Positions 62,513 to 64,000 of a stretch of DNA of 64,000 nucleotides are shown piece by piece; position 1 is the stretch's first letter, and each line of letters begins with the position of its first letter. Both the position numbers and the translations under genes were made by a program. The DNA is from Rufibacter latericius (GTDB lineage: Bacteria > Bacteroidota > Bacteroidia > Cytophagales > Hymenobacteraceae). The notes beneath the pieces are model-generated. The model made no database searches. It worked only from the letters and a program-made list of their open reading frames with translations, and was not told the DNA's origin. The stretch spans positions 186,001 to 250,000 of the forward strand of contig NZ_RJJD01000002.1 in assembly GCF_003721515.1 (NCBI RefSeq). Direction: 5' to 3'.

Positions 62513-62544
62513 CCTTTTCCTTCACTCCATCAACAATACAAACA

Positions 62545-62835
62545 ATGAGTCAGCAGAAAGAATGGCCCCTGTGGGAAGTCTTCATCAGAAGCAGACAGGG
62601 CCTTGACCATAAACACGTAGGCAGTTTGCATGCCGCAGATGCCGAGATGGCTATACAGAACGCCCGCGATGTGTACACTCGCCGCATGGAAGGGGTGAGC
62701 ATCTGGGTGGTGGAGTCAAAGCACGTGCACGCCTCAAACCCAGACGAAGCCGCCGCTTTCTTTGATCCCGCCAACGACAAAGTGTACCGTCACCCCACGT
62801 TCTACGAGGTGCCCGCCGAAATCAAAAATATGTAA
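62545..62835 (+). CDS. paaB: phenylacetyl-CoA epoxidase subunit PaaB
   Basis: 96 residues. WPLWEVFIRSRQGLDHKHVG, HAADAEMAIQNARDVYTRR and VSIWVVESKHVHASNP are diagnostic. A small subunit that bridges PaaA-PaaC dimers in the multicomponent monooxygenase. 5 bp upstream of paaC. Confidence 0.96.
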   Translation: MSQQKEWPLWEVFIRSRQGLDHKHVGSLHAADAEMAIQNARDVYTRRMEGVSIWVVESKHVHASNPDEAAAFFDPANDKVYRHPTFYEVPAEIKNM

Positions 62836-62840
62836 GCCCC

Positions 62841-63644
62841 ATGGATTTACAGCACACCCCCACGGTTCACCTGCAGAACTATTCCCCCGAGCTTCGGGCG
62901 CAGTTACTGGACTACACTCTGCAACTCGCAGATACTAGCTTAATCTTAGGCCATCGTTTGTCTGAGTGGTGTGGTCACGGCCCTATATTGGAGCAGGATC
63001 TTGCCATGGCCAACATCGCCCTTGATCTGATAGGAGAGACCCGCAGCCTGTACCAATACGCCGCCGAGCTGGAGAGCCAGGGCCGTACCGAAGATGACTT
63101 GGCCTATCTCCGGGAAGCCGTGGAGTACAAGAATCCCTTGCTGGTGGAACAGCCTAACGGTGATTTTGGAGATACGGTAATGCGTCAGTTTATCTTTGAC
63201 GGTTTTCACTTCTTTTTGCTAAAAGACCTGCAAAACAGTCCAGATTCCGGATTGGCAGGCATCGCGGCGAAATCGTTCAAAGAAGCCAGCTACCACATCA
63301 AATGGAGCTCAGAATGGATCATCCGCTTGGGCGATGGCACCGAGGAAAGCAAACGCCGGATTCAGAAGTCCCTGGAAAATCTCTGGATGTATTCGGGGGA
63401 GCTCTTTTCCATGACTCACACCGAAGAACAACTTTCGCAAGCCGGCCTCATTCCGGATTACCGCACGTTGCAACCCCAATGGGAAGCCCACGTGGGAAAA
63501 GTATTTGCTGAGGCAACCCTTGAAGTGCCCCAGAACGTGTTCATGCAGAAAGGCGGGAAAACCGGTCGGCACACCGAACACTTAGGCTACCTGCTTACGG
63601 AACTGCAATACCTGCAGCGTGCCTACCCAGGCCTGGAATGGTAA
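62841..63644 (+). CDS. paaC: phenylacetyl-CoA epoxidase structural subunit PaaC
   Basis: 267 residues, ferritin-like like PaaA but without a functional diiron centre. GHRLSEWCGHGPILEQDLAMAN, DLIGETRSLYQYAAELE and SFKEASYHIKWSSEWIIRLG are typical. Forms the stable heterodimer with PaaA. The gap to paaD (72 bp) contains a dispersed palindrome. Confidence 0.95.
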   Translation: MDLQHTPTVHLQNYSPELRAQLLDYTLQLADTSLILGHRLSEWCGHGPILEQDLAMANIALDLIGETRSLYQYAAELESQGRTEDDLAYLREAVEYKNPLLVEQPNGDFGDTVMRQFIFDGFHFFLLKDLQNSPDSGLAGIAAKSFKEASYHIKWSSEWIIRLGDGTEESKRRIQKSLENLWMYSGELFSMTHTEEQLSQAGLIPDYRTLQPQWEAHVGKVFAEATLEVPQNVFMQKGGKTGRHTEHLGYLLTELQYLQRAYPGLEW

Positions 63645-63647
63645 GGT

Positions 63648-63682
63648 GATTCTGACCTGTTTTCCAGAAGATTGCCTCAAAG
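63648..63682. repeat. oriented intergenic palindrome copy inside the paa operon
   Basis: GATTCTGACCTGTTTTCC, then AGAAGATTGCCTCAAAG, between paaC and paaD. Confidence 0.55.
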
Positions 63683-63716
63683 CAGCGAATGCTTACTTAA
63701 ACAAACCAATGGCCTT

Positions 63717-64000
63717 GTGCCTGAACACCTGCAAATAGCCTTTAAAGAAGTGACCACCGAAACCCACATCTGGAAACTGCTGGAAGATGTCTCTGACCCG
63801 GAGATTCCCGTGCTGAGCATCCTGGATTTGGGCGTTCTCAAGAAGGTACAGGTGCAGGAAGACGGAAAAGTGCAGGTGACCATCACGCCCACTTACTCAG
63901 GTTGCCCGGCCATGAACACCATCGCCGCGGATATTCGGCTGAAGCTATTGGCCGAGGGGTTCAAAGACGTGGTGGTGAACCTACAACTCAGCCCTGCCTG
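63717..64000 (+). CDS. paaD: PaaD-type Fe-S assembly protein of phenylacetyl-CoA epoxidase (3' end outside window)
   Basis: About 94 residues are present, open to the last base. LLEDVSDPEIPVLSILDLGV and the motif TPTYSGCPAM (MIP18/DUF59 fold) identify PaaD, needed for maturation of the epoxidase. No ATG exists in frame; the GTG at 63717 (read PEHLQIAFKEVTTETHIWKL) is the best start. The ATG at 63709 is in another frame and stops after nine codons. The C-terminal zinc-ribbon part lies beyond the window. Confidence 0.9.
   Translation, partial: MPEHLQIAFKEVTTETHIWKLLEDVSDPEIPVLSILDLGVLKKVQVQEDGKVQVTITPTYSGCPAMNTIAADIRLKLLAEGFKDVVVNLQLSPA

Noticed and set aside
63709-63738. ATG at 63709 as the start of paaD
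   Set aside because: It is out of frame with the PaaD motifs and meets a stop codon after nine codons; the GTG at 63717 fits.
1-64000. CRISPR array, prophage, insertion sequence, rRNA or tRNA genes
   Set aside because: No regularly spaced direct repeats, integrase, transposase, phage structural genes or T-loop-like GGTTCRANYCC sequences in a cloverleaf context were found in the spacers.

Overview
The window looks like chromosomal DNA of a Bacteroidota bacterium of the Cytophagales, most likely a Hymenobacteraceae member of the Rufibacter/Pontibacter/Adhaeribacter kind. This is inferred from protein content (S46 dipeptidyl peptidase, DUF2911, DUF4126, LVIVD-repeat lipoprotein, MORN/YwqK secreted proteins), from the near absence of Shine-Dalgarno sequences, and from promoters of the Bacteroidota type (TTG, about 19-20 nt, TAnnTTTG). 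Almost everything looks like core or soft-core metabolism. I see no insertion sequence, prophage, CRISPR array, rRNA or tRNA.

Layout. 1-8.7 kb: the 3' end of a 2,4-dienoyl-CoA reductase-like SDR, a DPP11-like S46 peptidase, a YkvA-family protein, small secreted proteins (three MORN/YwqK paralogues), a DinB-like protein and a PIN-PhoH ATPase. 8.8-12.3 kb: citrate synthase and a GAPDH-type aldehyde dehydrogenase, divergent around a long AT-rich spacer. 12.5-21.4 kb: a glycogen-to-trehalose block of glgX and treZ (overlapping) and a 1410-aa TreY-MalQ fusion. Debranched glucan ends are turned into trehalose, and the MalQ half can rebuild the short leftovers. 21.5-35.9 kb: mostly single genes (DUF2911, two metallo-beta-lactamase-fold hydrolases, AraC and PAS-LuxR regulators, ThpR, an RluE-like pseudouridine synthase, a truncated GH3/serine hydrolase, MsrA, aldo/keto reductase, photolyase, Mut7-C RNase). 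36.1-40.5 kb: a GalU-like nucleotidyltransferase followed by a 1110-aa protein that joins an FKP/fucokinase-like GHMP domain to a eukaryotic-type UDP-sugar pyrophosphorylase. 40.6-45.1 kb: outer-membrane protein, two aldo/keto reductases, DUF4268 and a small hypothetical.

45.2-53.2 kb: a molybdenum-cofactor block, all on the minus strand (xdhC, mocA-like; moaD, moaE, moaA; moaC, mobA, moeB-rhodanese, tauE-like, moeA), without a visible mogA/moaB. 53.6-59.5 kb: LVIVD lipoprotein plus outer-membrane protein, small hypotheticals, a cold-shock protein and long low-information spacers. 59.7-64 kb: a TetR regulator and the phenylacetyl-CoA epoxidase genes paaE-paaA-paaB-paaC-paaD, with paaD cut by the window end.

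The strongest unexplained signal is a dispersed, imperfectly palindromic intergenic element of about 30-40 bp (left arm TTTTA-GGC-TG-TTTTC, right arm AAAAC-GGC-TAAAA). It occurs at least twenty times, always between genes and apparently always in the same orientation on this strand whatever the direction of the flanking genes. Some copies sit inside longer hairpins with unrelated but self-complementary outer arms. A second, unrelated composite repeat lies between treZ and treY-malQ.
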